Shown here: one piece after another, positions 8,751-18,395 of the stretch
Position numbering within the stretch: the first letter of the stretch is position 1
Layout: every line of letters starts with the position of its first letter
Assembly: GCA_046330935.1 (NCBI GenBank)
Contig: JAXLRU010000002.1
Coordinates: 744,001 to 808,000 of the forward strand
Source: JAXLRU01 sp046330935
Lineage (GTDB): Bacteria > Actinomycetota > Actinomycetes > Actinomycetales > Kineosporiaceae
Direction of reading: 5' to 3'
Length of the DNA: 64,000 nucleotides
Notes under the pieces: model-generated
Databases searched by the model: none
The model's input: the letters and a program-made list of their open reading frames with translations, nothing else
What the model was told of the DNA's origin: nothing
Made by a program: the position numbers and the translations under genes

Positions 8751-8994
8751 AGGCACCGGCGTCCCTCTCCTGAAGCGCCCCGCTGGCTGCCGTCCTCGTG
8801 GCGGACCACGCTCCCTCGCGCTACGGGGTTCACCCAGTCAGTTGGGCCGCCCAGTGGCCCCCTGCCGCCAGCTCCCTTCACCCCTCCAGCTCTGGACTCC
8901 TGCTCCGACGGCCAATGCCAGGGGGACTACCAAGGCATTCACCGCCCGTCCCCACGACCCTCCGTCCCCCAGGGTCCCCCGCCCTCCCCCCCCA

Positions 8995-9060
8995 CAGCAC
9001 CGCCCCCCTACTCCCCGCACCCCCCCGCAGCACCGCCCCCCCTACTCCCCGCACCCCCCG
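8995..9060. repeat. Two 33-bp tandem repeats in a C-rich tract
   Basis: Two adjacent 33-nt units beginning cagcaccgcc and containing tactccccgca. They differ only in the lengths of their C runs (6/7 and 7/6). They sit in a tract of roughly 8940-9080 in which the plus strand is almost all C, T and A; the minus strand is therefore G-rich. Confidence 0.85.
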
Positions 9061-9674
9061 CTCCCCGCACCCTCGGCCCCCGCCCGGACCGCAGCCAGCC
9101 TGTTCACGTCCTCCGTAGGGTGGCGGTGGATCTTGTTATCCCGACCTGCCAGACCGTGGGCCGGGCGGCCCGTTGCCACGCTGGCGCGACCAGGTCCCGC
9201 AGGACGCATAGAGGCTCCCGCGGACAGAATCTCCGTCCTCTGGCGCGACCTACGCCCACAGGTCGATTCTGCGTACGCCACACAGAGCTGCGATGTGCGG
9301 CCCCAGCAGCCCGCCGGGGGCGGCCGCTCAGCCGAGAAGCCACGCGCTCATCGCGCAGCATGATCGTGCGTCGGCCATGTCGAGCGATGTCACGAGCCCC
9401 GATGGGCTCACCGATCAACGGCCCTCGTCCCTGGACCCGCGCGGCCTAGGAGGCCAGAGGTGCGATGCTCTACGCGAGGGAAACGTGCTCAGCGCCGGCG
9501 AAGGCGAGCGATTCCCCCCGCTCCACACCCTTGCCCGGCCACGCCCTCAGGTCGGCGGCCTGACGCTAACTCCCCCTTGCCGAGGCCGGCTCCGTGGCGG
9601 ACGGGCTGGGCCGTCGAGCGGTGTCTCACTAACAGAACACGAAACGCTCTCGCTCCCCGGAATCTCCTCTCGCT

Positions 9675-9688
9675 GTTTCACGTGAAAC
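9675..9688. promoter_or_regulatory. parS site 3
   Basis: Canonical GTTTCACGTGAAAC preceded by T (TGTTTCACGTGAAAC), in the gene-poor island. Confidence 0.95.
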
Positions 9689-9837
9689 TCTGACGATCTG
9701 CCGGCAGGGGTCCGTGCCGCCAGAGGGTCGCTCTCGTCCTGGAGGATCGCTAGGTGACGGGTGGCGTCTCCGGTGTACATGAGAACGAGCTCGCGTTCTC
9801 ACACGCGCAAACGCAAGGCGAGTGCAAGGAGCATGGT

Positions 9838-9851
9838 GTTTCACGTGGAAC
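9838..9851. promoter_or_regulatory. parS site 4
   Basis: GTTTCACGTGGAAC, one arm canonical and one variant. It lies only 163 bp from site 3, the closest pair in the window. Confidence 0.9.
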
Positions 9852-10309
9852 GGAGACGTGGCGACCCGTGACCATGGAGCCGCCAACGGGTCCACGCGAG
9901 AGCGAGGACGTAGACAACCCTCAGCGCGCCCGGTGATGCCCTCACGATCGAGATACCTGACCTGCGATGGAGTACCAAAGACGTACAGGGCCGGGTGGGT
10001 ACCGGGCACCACCCACAGGTTCCCAGCGGTGCACACAGGGCGGGGCCTGGCCAGCGGCGCCACGCGCAGCGGGGTCTGCGGACACTGAGGCGGTGCGGTC
10101 TCCCTCGGGGCGGAAGGGGCTCCCCCCCTAACGCGGTGGCGTCACGCACATCATCACTACGGACGGCGAGAGGTAGCCAGCGAGGAGCCGTCCGCAGCGA
10201 GACCCCCCCCGTCCGCCCGCCTCATCCCCGGGTAGCCGCCGGACGCGACGGGAGTCCGCACGTCGTCGTCTACGCCCCGGATGGCCTCCACGGCCACCCG
10301 GCGGCACCG

Positions 10310-10336
10310 CGCACGTCGCACGTCGCACGTCGCACG
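10310..10336. repeat. 7-bp tandem repeat (cgcacgt x 3.9)
   Basis: Three perfect cgcacgt units followed by cgcacg. A short array of this kind is prone to slippage. No function is evident. Confidence 0.85.
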
Positions 10337-10707
10337 CAGAGGAGCACCCCACGGCTGCTGATCCGGCCGCCCCTGCCCCCGCGAGAGTCGAGCGAGTCCC
10401 GGGGCAACGAGAACCCCTCACTAACCGCGGGCAGCCTTGTCGAACCCCGCCCAGCCACCGGGGGCGTATGACTCGGACGTCGGTGCTGCACCGGTGGAAC
10501 CGGCTCCGTCGCGAGCATGAACGGCGGAACCCCGCAGACGCAGGGAGACCTCGGGCTCCGTGGGGCGGAGAGCGTCCAAGCCCTCCCAGTTGCGCCGGAG
10601 ACAAGGGAGGACGTGTGGCCACTGAGGGCCGTGCGAGCCCTCGGAGCCAGGTCTGCCCGTCCGAGGTCGTGCACAGGTATTCATGCCATCACGCACCCTG
10701 TGCGCGC

Positions 10708-10721
10708 GTTTCACGTGAAAC
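10708..10721. promoter_or_regulatory. parS site 5
   Basis: Canonical GTTTCACGTGAAAC. The flanks extend the palindrome (CGCGTTTCACGTGAAACGCG, 20 bp perfect). Confidence 0.95.
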
Positions 10722-11152
10722 GCGCGGCCCGGCTGGTGAAACGGTGGCGCCCTAGGTGTCCTCAGCGATAGGCGCTACGAGGGAATGAGTGATGGGTGAT
10801 GCGTGACAGCACGCCGCACACTGAGGCAGCGACGAACCTGGTGCCTGAGGTCGACAGCACCCCTTGATCCACGGGCACAAGTCGACCTATCCGAAGCAGG
10901 CTGCGGCTACCGCTACCGCCAGGGCTTGCGGAAGCGGCTCCGGCAATGTGAGGACTACGCCGGCATAGGGCTGACTCTGCGGGAGTGCCGGCGTGTCGAG
11001 CACGCCCGACACCTGCCGAGCCGAGGAAGCGACACCAAGAGGCTCCAAGCGTCGCCAGTTTCTGCGATTCCCACGACAGGGTCTCTCTCTCAAGCCTTCG
11101 GTGGAGGACCGTAGCTGCCTCTGAAATCCCCGGAGGCCAGCGCCGTTTCGAT

Positions 11153-11166
11153 GTTCCACGTGAAAC
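11153..11166. promoter_or_regulatory. parS site 6
   Basis: GTTCCACGTGAAAC, one base from canonical. Confidence 0.9.
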
Positions 11167-12263
11167 GCGGTCAATGGCATGCGTGGCAAAGGCCGGGAGG
11201 AGGTCCGGAGTTGCTCTTCTTCGCGACACTTCCCCTGTTCGCGCCTTGGGGTTGGTAGGAGAGGCATAGCTGAATTCGAGCAGAAGTCGATAGGCAGTCC
11301 CACTAGGTCGAGTTCGGACCTGATCCCGGGATCGCGACAGGTTGCCGCCGCCGCCCCGCATGCCCCGTCTCCTCGGTACCGCCACCGTGCCCCATCACCG
11401 GCCTTGGGCGCCGCATACGTATGAGCCGCGGCAGGCAGGGGGGAGCGTTGCTGCGCTCCGGCAATGACGGGTACCTGATTCATGCGTTCTACTCCTATCA
11501 GCGGGAGCGTTGGGGATCGGGAGGCTCCATGCATCAGTGCCTGCGGGACCGGAAATCGTGCGCGTTGCTCTGGCAACGACACCAATGCACGCTGCGCCTG
11601 CTGACGGAGCGGATCGTCTTCTCGCCTCACGGGAAGACGACAGGGCCCCGGTCGACGCGCCTGATGCCTGGCCGGGGTTGGGGGCAGCCAAGACTTGGCT
11701 GGGCGGGGCGGTAGCAAGGACCACGAACGCCCGACGACGTCGTTCCACCCTGCAGCTGCGCTGAGAATGACCAGTCCCCCAGCCAATGCCGCCTCCTGGC
11801 TGAGGTCGGCGGGCCCTGCTGCGGCCTCGATGGGCAGGACATAGCTGGCCCCCTCAGCGGCCGTCAGCCCGTCCAAAGACCGCTGTCTGTACAACAGCCC
11901 CAGGCTCCTGGCCAACCGATGTTCTCCTGCTCGCCTCCACCCTTTGCCGTACAGGCACACAGCTCCCCGCACTATTGCCGAAAGAAGGCCGCGGAGGCGC
12001 TTCCCGAGCGCGTCGAATGGGCCGCCACGTCGGGACGACGAGACAAGGCGCCCGGCAATCCTTGCCGGCGCATTGAACACCCCTGCGACATGGCCCTCTT
12101 GACGATGGCGAGCGTCACTGGGGCCGCATTCGTAACGGCACGCGACGAAGGCGAAAGGCCTGTGGGGTAGCGCCGCGATTCCAACCGCTAACGGGCCCGC
12201 GCACAGCCACACGGGATGCTTGTAATCCGGTGTCCCTGCATTGGTCCCATACGCGGCGGTCCT

Positions 12264-12277
12264 GTTCCACGTGAAAC
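12264..12277. promoter_or_regulatory. parS site 7
   Basis: GTTCCACGTGAAAC, the same variant as sites 6 and 9. It is flanked by T and A, giving a 16-bp TGTTCCACGTGAAACA. Confidence 0.9.
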
Positions 12278-13061
12278 ATGAGCAGCGGCACCATGAGTGC
12301 GCTGGACGTGACCCCGGGCATGAGCGCCCTTTCGTTAGCCGAGCACAGTGCCGCTAGGGCCTCCGGTTCACGGCGATCCTGGCCGCGTATCGTCTACCAC
12401 ACGCGGATGCCCAGGTACGGATCCCCCGGGCCGACTCCGGACTCCCCCCGACGTCGCAATCGTCGAGCTCCAAGTCTCGTGGGTCTCCATCAGAGCGGGT
12501 TGCCCGCGTGCCCCACCGCCGCTGCGGACAGCCGAGGCTGGAGGGACCATGGCGGTCCGACGACCCGCGCCCGCCGCCCGTCCCCTCCTCGTCCAGCGTG
12601 GCTGCGCGGGCTTCTCGCCTGCGAAGGCGGGATTCACGCCGACTGCGGCCGGCCGTCCAGGGGGAGGACGGCCGACGTCTCCGCTGACTGCTGAGCCGCG
12701 GCGGAGTCGGCGCCGATACCGAGGGGAGGCCCTCCTAAGCCGTCATCGGCCGGGTCGAGAGCCACACCCTGCGATTGAGCACCATGAGTTGGCAGCGGTG
12801 GGGGCCTCGACTTCAGCCTCCTCATCGCTCTCGTTGGTGCGCGATAGGGACGCCGAATGAGCTCGTAGCGCTTCTGCTCCCACTGGGGACCGATCTGCCG
12901 GCCTCGGGCATCTCTGGCACGAGCTGGCAAGGCCTCCTAGCGCTGGGAGGGCAACAAGCGGGACCGCCGAGTGACGAGCGATGGTCAGCGCGCCCAGCCC
13001 GCTGGGCCCTGATGCAGCCCTTGGCACGCAATCAATATCAGCGGGCCAAGTCCTCCCCCTT

Positions 13062-13075
13062 GTTTCACGTGAAAC
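13062..13075. promoter_or_regulatory. parS site 8
   Basis: Canonical GTTTCACGTGAAAC in the gene-poor island. Confidence 0.95.
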
Positions 13076-14583
13076 GACGCAAGCCGCTCGCTCTTCCGCT
13101 CAGGTCCCGGTCCTTGCAACCGAGACCCTTCACCTGCCGCGGGGAATGACGCGAGGCCTTGATTCCGAGGGTGGCACTGACCTCGTGGCCGTACATCCGA
13201 TCCGTCAGCTGCGTGCGCCGCTCCAAGTCTCCGGCCCCCGTGTGCCCGGCTGCACGGCTGAACGGCTGGACGCAGCGGTCGCGCTGACGGCACTGCTGAG
13301 CAGCAGAGGGGATGGTGCGCCGCAACGACCTGAGTCAGGTACCGTGCCGTTCCGGCCCTTCGCCGCCCTGACGAATCGAGATGACCGCACGTAGTCCTTG
13401 AGGGGGTGCATCCCGGTGCGGCGCGCGGATGGGTGAGGGAGAGACGTTGCCCTCGTTGGCTGCCGAGCGAGTCCACTGGCCGGCCTCTACCCTCGCTGCC
13501 GCCTACGGTGAGGGGGATACATGTAGCTCTCCTGGGATCTTCAGCCGGAGGCTCTTCGTAAGCCCCTCCCCGGGCCGGATCGGCAGTTCTAGGGTGCCGC
13601 TGGAGCAGGGCTCCGATCTTCACCCATTCGGAGTAGGCGACGGGACATTCCGGCCTCGAGGCCCACGGCGCATGAGGGCGACGGACTTGGGCCGCACGCC
13701 CGAGCGAGGTGACCGCCTTCTCCAGAGGGCTGTCCTCACTCGGACTCCGTCTCACCGGCGCGGCAGTGGCGGAGGCCTGAGCGCTAGAACGCTCCCCCGG
13801 CCGTCACAGCGCCGGCCTTCTGGGCGGAGGGAGACGTAGAAGCCCCACTCACCTTCAGCTTGCCCGATCGCGCCCGCACCCGGGATCAGGTGGCCGCGCG
13901 TTGGTCCGTCTGGTCAGAGGATCGCGTCGCCGCTGAGGAAATGCCGCTCGCGCGAGGTTGGTCCAGGTCGCCCCTGCTGCCGTGGGCTTCACCGGCTACT
14001 GCAGGCTCGTGCAGAGTCCCCATCATCATCGCTTGCGCCCGCGCAGCCCCCAGTTGCCGCCAAGCACTCACTTGGACAGACCTGTCGGTGGGCAGAGGCA
14101 GCAGAGCCCACTCCGTGGACACGGCGGTGCCGACCTCAGCTCGTGTGCTCAACCACTCCGGCCACCCTCGTTCTAGGGCAACGTGGAGCATTGACAGCTC
14201 AGCACCGACGCGGGCCAGGACCGTAGGGCGATGTGGGCGACTCGGCACTCCCCTTGCGAGCCCACACACGCTTGCCTTCAGAATGGCTAGCGGGTCGTGC
14301 AGCCCAACCACAGCCCTCCTGCCACTGCCGGCCAGGAGTCACTCCGGGCGTCGCTCCCGGGGATGTCCGATGCCCGAGTTGGAGGCGCCCTCGATCAGCG
14401 GGTACCGAACCGGTCTCCCTCGCCCCCCTCGTGCGCTCGATGGGCACTGTGACGTTACTCAGGTCGGGCGGACTGGCCACTCGATGGCGCAATCGCCTGA
14501 GAGGCCACGCAGCTCCGTCGCGTCGACAAGCGAGAGGAGTGTCCGTGCGGATCCACGGGATCATCGCGTCAGGACTCGTCGAC

Positions 14584-14597
14584 GTTCCACGTGAAAC
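14584..14597. promoter_or_regulatory. parS site 9
   Basis: GTTCCACGTGAAAC, 8 nt beyond the rsmG stop codon, marking the oriC-proximal end of the parS cluster. I found no further parS in the rest of the window. Confidence 0.9.
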
Positions 14598-14605
14598 GCC
14601 GATCC

Positions 14606-15316
14606 TCAGGCGCGAGCCACCACGCGGACGACATACGTAGGGTCCAACAAGCATCCCCGTCCGACCTCGACCACAGAGGCCGCGAGCTCGCGCTCCGCAA
14701 GGAGGCTGGCGGCGTCCGCTACCTCCTCCTCCGCACGTGAACCCTTCATCGCGAGGAGCGCCCCTCCCTCGGCGACCAGAGGGAGGCACCACTCGAGCAG
14801 GAGGGGAAGCGCAGCCACGGCTCTGGCGGTGACCGCCTCGAACGCCTGACGACCATGCAGAGCATCCGCACGGCCTCGCACCACGCGCACCCGAGGAGCC
14901 AGGTCGAGGGCCTCGATGACCTCGTCGAGCCACGTCACGCGCCTGAGCATGGGCTCGATCAGAGTGACGCGGAGGTCAGGACGCGCCAGGGCAATCACGA
15001 GACCCGGGAGGCCGGCACCGCTCCCGACGTCGGCAAGGTGAATGCCCCGGGGAACCTCCTCAGCCAGGGCGGCGCAGTTCAGGAGATGCCGCTCCCACAA
15101 GCGCTCTACCTCACGCGGACCGATGAGCCCCCGGACCGGGCCCTCCTGGGCGAGCATGCCGGCGAAGTGCTCGGCCACCGCGAGCCTCTCGCCGAACAGG
15201 TGCTGGGCGGCTGCCTCGATCTGGGCGCCCGGTCGCAAGGGCCGCGCACCACGAAGAACGGAGCCGGCGGGGTGACCCCGCCGGCTCCGTGAAGGCTTCG
15301 CTTCCCGTGGGCTCAC
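14606..15316 (-). CDS. rsmG: 16S rRNA (guanine-N7) methyltransferase RsmG (GidB)
   Basis: SAM-dependent enzyme that methylates G527 of 16S rRNA. The SAM-binding loop is HLADVGSGAGLPGLVIAL, preceded by the family signature VERLWERHLLNCAAL, then LIEPMLRRVTWL. The GTG at 15316 overlaps the jag stop (GTGA), giving 236 residues with a basic 30-residue leader. A perfect hairpin (15259-15289) falls inside that leader, so the functional start could be a later codon (for example TTG at 15238). No candidate has a clear RBS. Loss of this gene gives low-level streptomycin resistance in other bacteria. Confidence 0.95.
   Translation of the reverse strand: MSPREAKPSRSRRGHPAGSVLRGARPLRPGAQIEAAAQHLFGERLAVAEHFAGMLAQEGPVRGLIGPREVERLWERHLLNCAALAEEVPRGIHLADVGSGAGLPGLVIALARPDLRVTLIEPMLRRVTWLDEVIEALDLAPRVRVVRGRADALHGRQAFEAVTARAVAALPLLLEWCLPLVAEGGALLAMKGSRAEEEVADAASLLAERELAASVVEVGRGCLLDPTYVVRVVARA
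15259..15289. terminator. Terminator-like hairpin at the jag-rsmG junction
   Basis: Perfect 14-bp stem (cggagccggcgggg / ccccgccggctccg) with a 3-nt loop. It lies 24-54 nt past the jag stop and inside the annotated 5' end of rsmG. It probably attenuates read-through from the jag transcript into rsmG. Confidence 0.65.
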
Positions 15317-15873
15317 GGCTTGCTCGGGTGCACGACCACGCGGCGCTGCGGGTCCTCACCCTCACTCTCGCTGAAGAGCCCGGCCTCGGCGACGACGTCG
15401 TGCACGACCTTGCGCTCGAACGCCGTCATCGGATCCATGCGGGCGACCTGGCCGCTCTTGCGCACCTCGGCGCACACGCGGGCCGCGAGGTCCTCCAGAG
15501 CACGACGGCGCCCCGCGCGGTGGCCGGCGATGTCGAGCATCAGTCGGGACCGCTCCCCCGTCGCCGCCTGCACGGCCAGGCGCGTCAGCTCCTGCAGGGC
15601 CTCGAGGACCTCGCCGTTGCTCCCCACCAGCCGGTGCAGGTCCCGACCAGGACCCTCGGTGACGATGCCGACAGCGGCACGACCGTTCTCCACATCGATG
15701 TCGATGTCGCCGTCGAGGTCGATGATGTCGAGGAGCTCCTCGAGGTAGTCGGCCGCCACCTCGCCCTCCTCCTCGAGGCGGCGCAGGTTGTTGCTCTTCG
15801 CGCCGCTCCCCTCCTGCTCGGGCGAGCTCGCCACCTGCTCGTCCACGGCGTCCGCCGTCTCCACGTCGCTCAC
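15313..15873 (-). CDS. jag: Jag/KhpB RNA-binding protein (KH + R3H)
   Basis: Single-stranded nucleic acid-binding protein linked to cell elongation in Gram-positives. The 186-residue product has an acidic N-terminus, a KH-like domain around LHRLVGSNGEVLEALQELTR, and a C-terminal R3H domain around ARMDPMTAFERKVVHDVVAE. It follows yidC by 57 nt on the same strand, the usual jag position, and overlaps rsmG by 4 nt. Confidence 0.93.
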   Translation of the reverse strand: MSDVETADAVDEQVASSPEQEGSGAKSNNLRRLEEEGEVAADYLEELLDIIDLDGDIDIDVENGRAAVGIVTEGPGRDLHRLVGSNGEVLEALQELTRLAVQAATGERSRLMLDIAGHRAGRRRALEDLAARVCAEVRKSGQVARMDPMTAFERKVVHDVVAEAGLFSESEGEDPQRRVVVHPSKP

Positions 15874-15930
15874 GCCCGCCTCCTCGCTGAAGTCGCTATG
15901 TCCATGGTCGGCTGCTCTCGCGCCTCGGTG

Positions 15931-16908
15931 CTATTCGTCCTGCGGGTCTGATGGCGTCCGCCGGCCTCCAGCCGTCGGAGGCTTGCGCTGACCCTTCGTC
16001 TGCTTGCGCGGCTGCTGCCGCTGGCCGCCGGACTTGACGATCGGCAGCGTCGATTCCTGCACTGCAGCCGCGGTCGTGGTGCCGTTGGACTTGCGAGCAC
16101 GACGCTCGAGCAGAGCCTTCTCGGCCGGAGAACCCGGCGCCGGCATGCGCTTGATGACGTAGAACTGCTGCCCCATCGTCCACAGGTTCGTGGTCAGCCA
16201 ATACACGAGGACACCGATGGGGAAGTTGACGCCGGAGATCAGGAAGAAGATCGGCATCACGTACAGGAGGATCTTCTGGGACTGTGCCATCGGGTTGCTG
16301 CTGTCCAGGGCGGACGGCGGCATGTTCTTGCGCATCAGCTGGCGCTGCGTCGTGAACGTCGTGAAGGACATCCCGATGATGAGGACGAGCGCGATGATCC
16401 GCGTAGCCAGCGTGTCCGCACCAGTGAACGTGTCGGAGAGGGTCGCTCCGAACAGCTTGGCCGCCTTGGCCTGAGTCACCAGCTCCTTGTCGAGCGGCCC
16501 GATGGTGGTCTCCCTGGGGATGCCGTTGAGCACCCGGAACAGACCGAAGAAGATCGGGGACTGCATGAGGATGGGGAGGCAGGACGAGAACGGGTTGGTG
16601 CCGTGCTTGCGGTACAGCTCCATCGTCTCCTGCCCCATCTTCTGACGGGACTCGGAGTCGGTCTTGCCCTTGTACTTGTCCTGGATCTTCTTGAGCTCGG
16701 GCTGCAGGAGCTGCATCCCTCGCGAGGCCTTGATCTGCTTCACGAACAGCGGGATCAGGATGATCCGGATGACGACCACGAGGCCGACGATGGACAGGGC
16801 CCAGGTCAGACCGGAGTCCGCGGGCATGCCCAGTGTCGTCAGCAGCCGGTGCCAGGACACCATGATCCAGGCCACGGCCACTTCGATGGGGTACAGGATG
16901 GTGCTCAC
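15931..16908 (-). CDS. yidC: Membrane protein insertase YidC
   Basis: Inserts and folds inner-membrane proteins, alone or with SecYEG. The 325-residue Gram-positive-type protein lacks the large periplasmic domain. Membrane segments appear near residues 4-20, 33-55 (the IVGLVVVIRIILIPLF segment with its conserved Arg) and in the C-terminal half (FFLISGVNFPIGVLVYWLTT). The cytoplasmic tail is basic and Gln/Lys-rich, as in ribosome-contacting tails. GTG 16908 is chosen because the protein then begins MSTILYPIEVAVAWIM; an AGGA lies 7 nt upstream. Confidence 0.96.
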   Translation of the reverse strand: MSTILYPIEVAVAWIMVSWHRLLTTLGMPADSGLTWALSIVGLVVVIRIILIPLFVKQIKASRGMQLLQPELKKIQDKYKGKTDSESRQKMGQETMELYRKHGTNPFSSCLPILMQSPIFFGLFRVLNGIPRETTIGPLDKELVTQAKAAKLFGATLSDTFTGADTLATRIIALVLIIGMSFTTFTTQRQLMRKNMPPSALDSSNPMAQSQKILLYVMPIFFLISGVNFPIGVLVYWLTTNLWTMGQQFYVIKRMPAPGSPAEKALLERRARKSNGTTTAAAVQESTLPIVKSGGQRQQPRKQTKGQRKPPTAGGRRTPSDPQDE

Positions 16909-16960
16909 GGGGGGTCCTACTCCTCGCCGCAGGGGTCGCGAACTCGCAGGTGGAGGCGCG

Positions 16961-17251
16961 TCAGCCGGGTCCGACCATCGGCGCCTCGGGTGACGAGGAG
17001 CGATGTCGGGGTGGAACGGGGTCGTAACCGCCCGGCGTCCAGGGGTGGCACCGGAGGAGGCGACGAGCTGCGAGCACCACTCCCCGGGCGGCACCGTGCC
17101 GATCGACCGCCTCGAGTGCATAGGCGCTGCACGACGGGTAGTAGCGGCAGACCTGCCCGTACAGAGGAGACACGACGAGCCGGTACCCGCGCAGCAACAG
17201 CACGAGGACGCGGCGAGGAAGCCCGATGGCTGCCGTCACGAGCACGCTCAT
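16961..17251 (-). CDS. yidD: Membrane protein insertion efficiency factor YidD
   Basis: Small membrane-associated helper of the YidC pathway (96 residues). The signature CRYYPSCSAYALEAVDRHG is present, as is the C-terminal RCHPWTPGGYDPVP. The ATG at 17251 overlaps the rnpA stop (ATGA) and has GGAG 6 nt upstream. It lies between rnpA and yidC, the standard order. Confidence 0.96.
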   Translation of the reverse strand: MSVLVTAAIGLPRRVLVLLLRGYRLVVSPLYGQVCRYYPSCSAYALEAVDRHGAARGVVLAARRLLRCHPWTPGGYDPVPPRHRSSSPEAPMVGPG

Positions 17252-17664
17252 GCGTGTCTCCTCGATCGTGGAACCGGCACGCCGCCGGTCGCCCGCCTCA
17301 CGCAACGACGCAGGTCGTCCTCGAGTTCGCTGTACGACGCCTGTGCCGCGCAGGGATTGGCCCGGATGACCAGCCGAGAGCCCGAGGGCAGGTCGAGCAG
17401 GAGGGGCATGGCAGCATGCCGGAGGCGTCGCTTGACTCGCGACCGCTCCACCGATCCACCGACCGCCTTCGAGACGATCAACCCCACCCTGCAGGGTTCC
17501 AGCGCTCCAGGAGCCTCACGACCCTCCCCCAGTGAGGGGTCGGATGTTGAAGCGTCGCCGGGCGACCAGTGAACGACGAGAGTGCGCGAGCCGACGCGAC
17601 AGCGCGACTTCACCGTCTCGGTGAAGTCGGCGCTGTCGCGGAGACGTTGCCTTCGAGGGAGCAC
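17248..17664 (-). CDS. rnpA: Ribonuclease P protein component
   Basis: Protein subunit of RNase P, which trims tRNA 5' leaders. The 138-residue product starts MLPRRQRLRDSADFTETV and carries the RNR signature SVERSRVKRRLRHA near residue 73. It lies 18 nt after rpmH and overlaps yidD by 4 nt. A central insertion (STSDPSLGEGREAPGALEP, about residues 39-57) makes it slightly longer than typical. Confidence 0.95.
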   Translation of the reverse strand: MLPRRQRLRDSADFTETVKSRCRVGSRTLVVHWSPGDASTSDPSLGEGREAPGALEPCRVGLIVSKAVGGSVERSRVKRRLRHAAMPLLLDLPSGSRLVIRANPCAAQASYSELEDDLRRCVRRATGGVPVPRSRRHA

Positions 17665-17682
17665 GGCCGCCCCCGCTCGAAC

Positions 17683-17820
17683 TCAGGCGGACAGTTCGTC
17701 GCGGCCCTTGCGGCGACGGGCGGCCAGGATGGCGCGGCCGGCACGCGTGCGCATGCGGGTGCGGAAGCCGTGCGTCTTGGCGCGGCGCCGGTTGTTGGGC
17801 TGGAAGGTCCGCTTCGTCAC
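17683..17820 (-). CDS. rpmH: 50S ribosomal protein L34
   Basis: Very basic 45-residue ribosomal protein, starting MTKRTFQPNNRRRAKTHGF, essentially the family consensus. GTG 17820 has GGAG 6 nt upstream. It is the first gene of the leftward rpmH-rnpA-yidD-yidC-jag operon, transcribed away from dnaA. Confidence 0.98.
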   Translation of the reverse strand: MTKRTFQPNNRRRAKTHGFRTRMRTRAGRAILAARRRKGRDELSA

Positions 17821-18395
17821 CAGGAACTCCGTCGATCGTCGAGCAGGGCGGGGCGGACCGGCACATGCGGTAACCCCAGTGGACACCGGTCACCACCGGA
17901 CGCCCACGAGGACCCCTCGTGGGCATGCGACAACGACCGCGGTCAAGCCGTCCCAAGGTACGGTGCGGCGCCACGGCGGGTCAAACCAGCCGGACAAGGC
18001 GGCGGGAGGTGCCGCTGCCCGTCACCAGGCCACGGGAGCAGGGCATCCCCGGCGTTCTCAGCATGGTGACACTGTGTGCTCGTCATGCAGGTCAGGCGTC
18101 CCGTGCCGTGCTGAGGGAGAAGCGGCGCCGGCCACACTCTGCAGGGAGCTCACGCAGCGCAGCAACACGGTGACACTGTTTGTCCACAACCCTGGCCCGG
18201 ACAGGCTATGGTCATCCCTGCCGGCGCATCGGTAGGTGTGCGACACGCCGGGGACGGTCGATCCGGCACCGGTCGCATGCGATCCCGGCCCGCTCTGTGG
18301 GGGGCTCGAGGCGGGAAGGCGGCCGTGTTCACTTGTGCACAGGTTGTGGACAAGTGTGTGGACCGCGGATCCGGTAGGTCGCTGGGAGGGTGCAC
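17821..18395. promoter_or_regulatory. rpmH-dnaA divergent control region with DnaA boxes
   Basis: This 575-nt gap carries promoters for both directions. DnaA boxes on the dnaA side: TTGTCCACA at 18180-18188 (perfect), TTGTGCACA at 18333-18341 (8/9) and TGTGGACAA at 18345-18353 (perfect, opposite strand). The last two are within 65 nt of the dnaA start, where DnaA binding should repress its own gene. An 11-bp direct repeat ggtgacactgt occurs at 18065-18075 and 18169-18179, the second abutting the first DnaA box. No gene is evident. Confidence 0.8.

Larger units (their letters stand above)
8599..14605. other. 6-kb gene-poor parS island between parA and rsmG
   Basis: No reading frame here has the third-position GC bias, RBS or recognisable motifs of the genes on either side. 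GC looks lower (sampled lines about 57-68 per cent, against around 70 per cent in flanks). The longest open frames (e.g. 441 codons, minus strand, 10887-12212) give Cys/Arg/Pro-rich low-complexity peptides with no family signature. What it does hold is eight parS palindromes spaced 0.2-1.5 kb apart, one C-rich tandem repeat and one 7-bp repeat. In most actinobacteria I know of, parA and rsmG are close neighbours, so this is an expansion. No tRNA, rRNA, IS ends or phage genes were seen. Confidence 0.7.

Noticed and set aside
8668..9363. 231-codon plus-strand frame after parA
   Set aside because: Pro/His/Arg-rich translation of the C-rich tract, with no protein-like composition.
10887..12212. 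441-codon open frame on the minus strand in the parS island
   Set aside because: No domain, no RBS, Cys/Arg/Pro-rich low-complexity sequence, and it runs through a parS. Long open frames arise by chance in GC-rich DNA. A blastp hit or Ribo-seq signal would reopen it.
12985..13755. 256-codon minus-strand frame in the parS island
   Set aside because: No recognisable motif, no RBS, passes through parS site 8; composition is like shuffled DNA.
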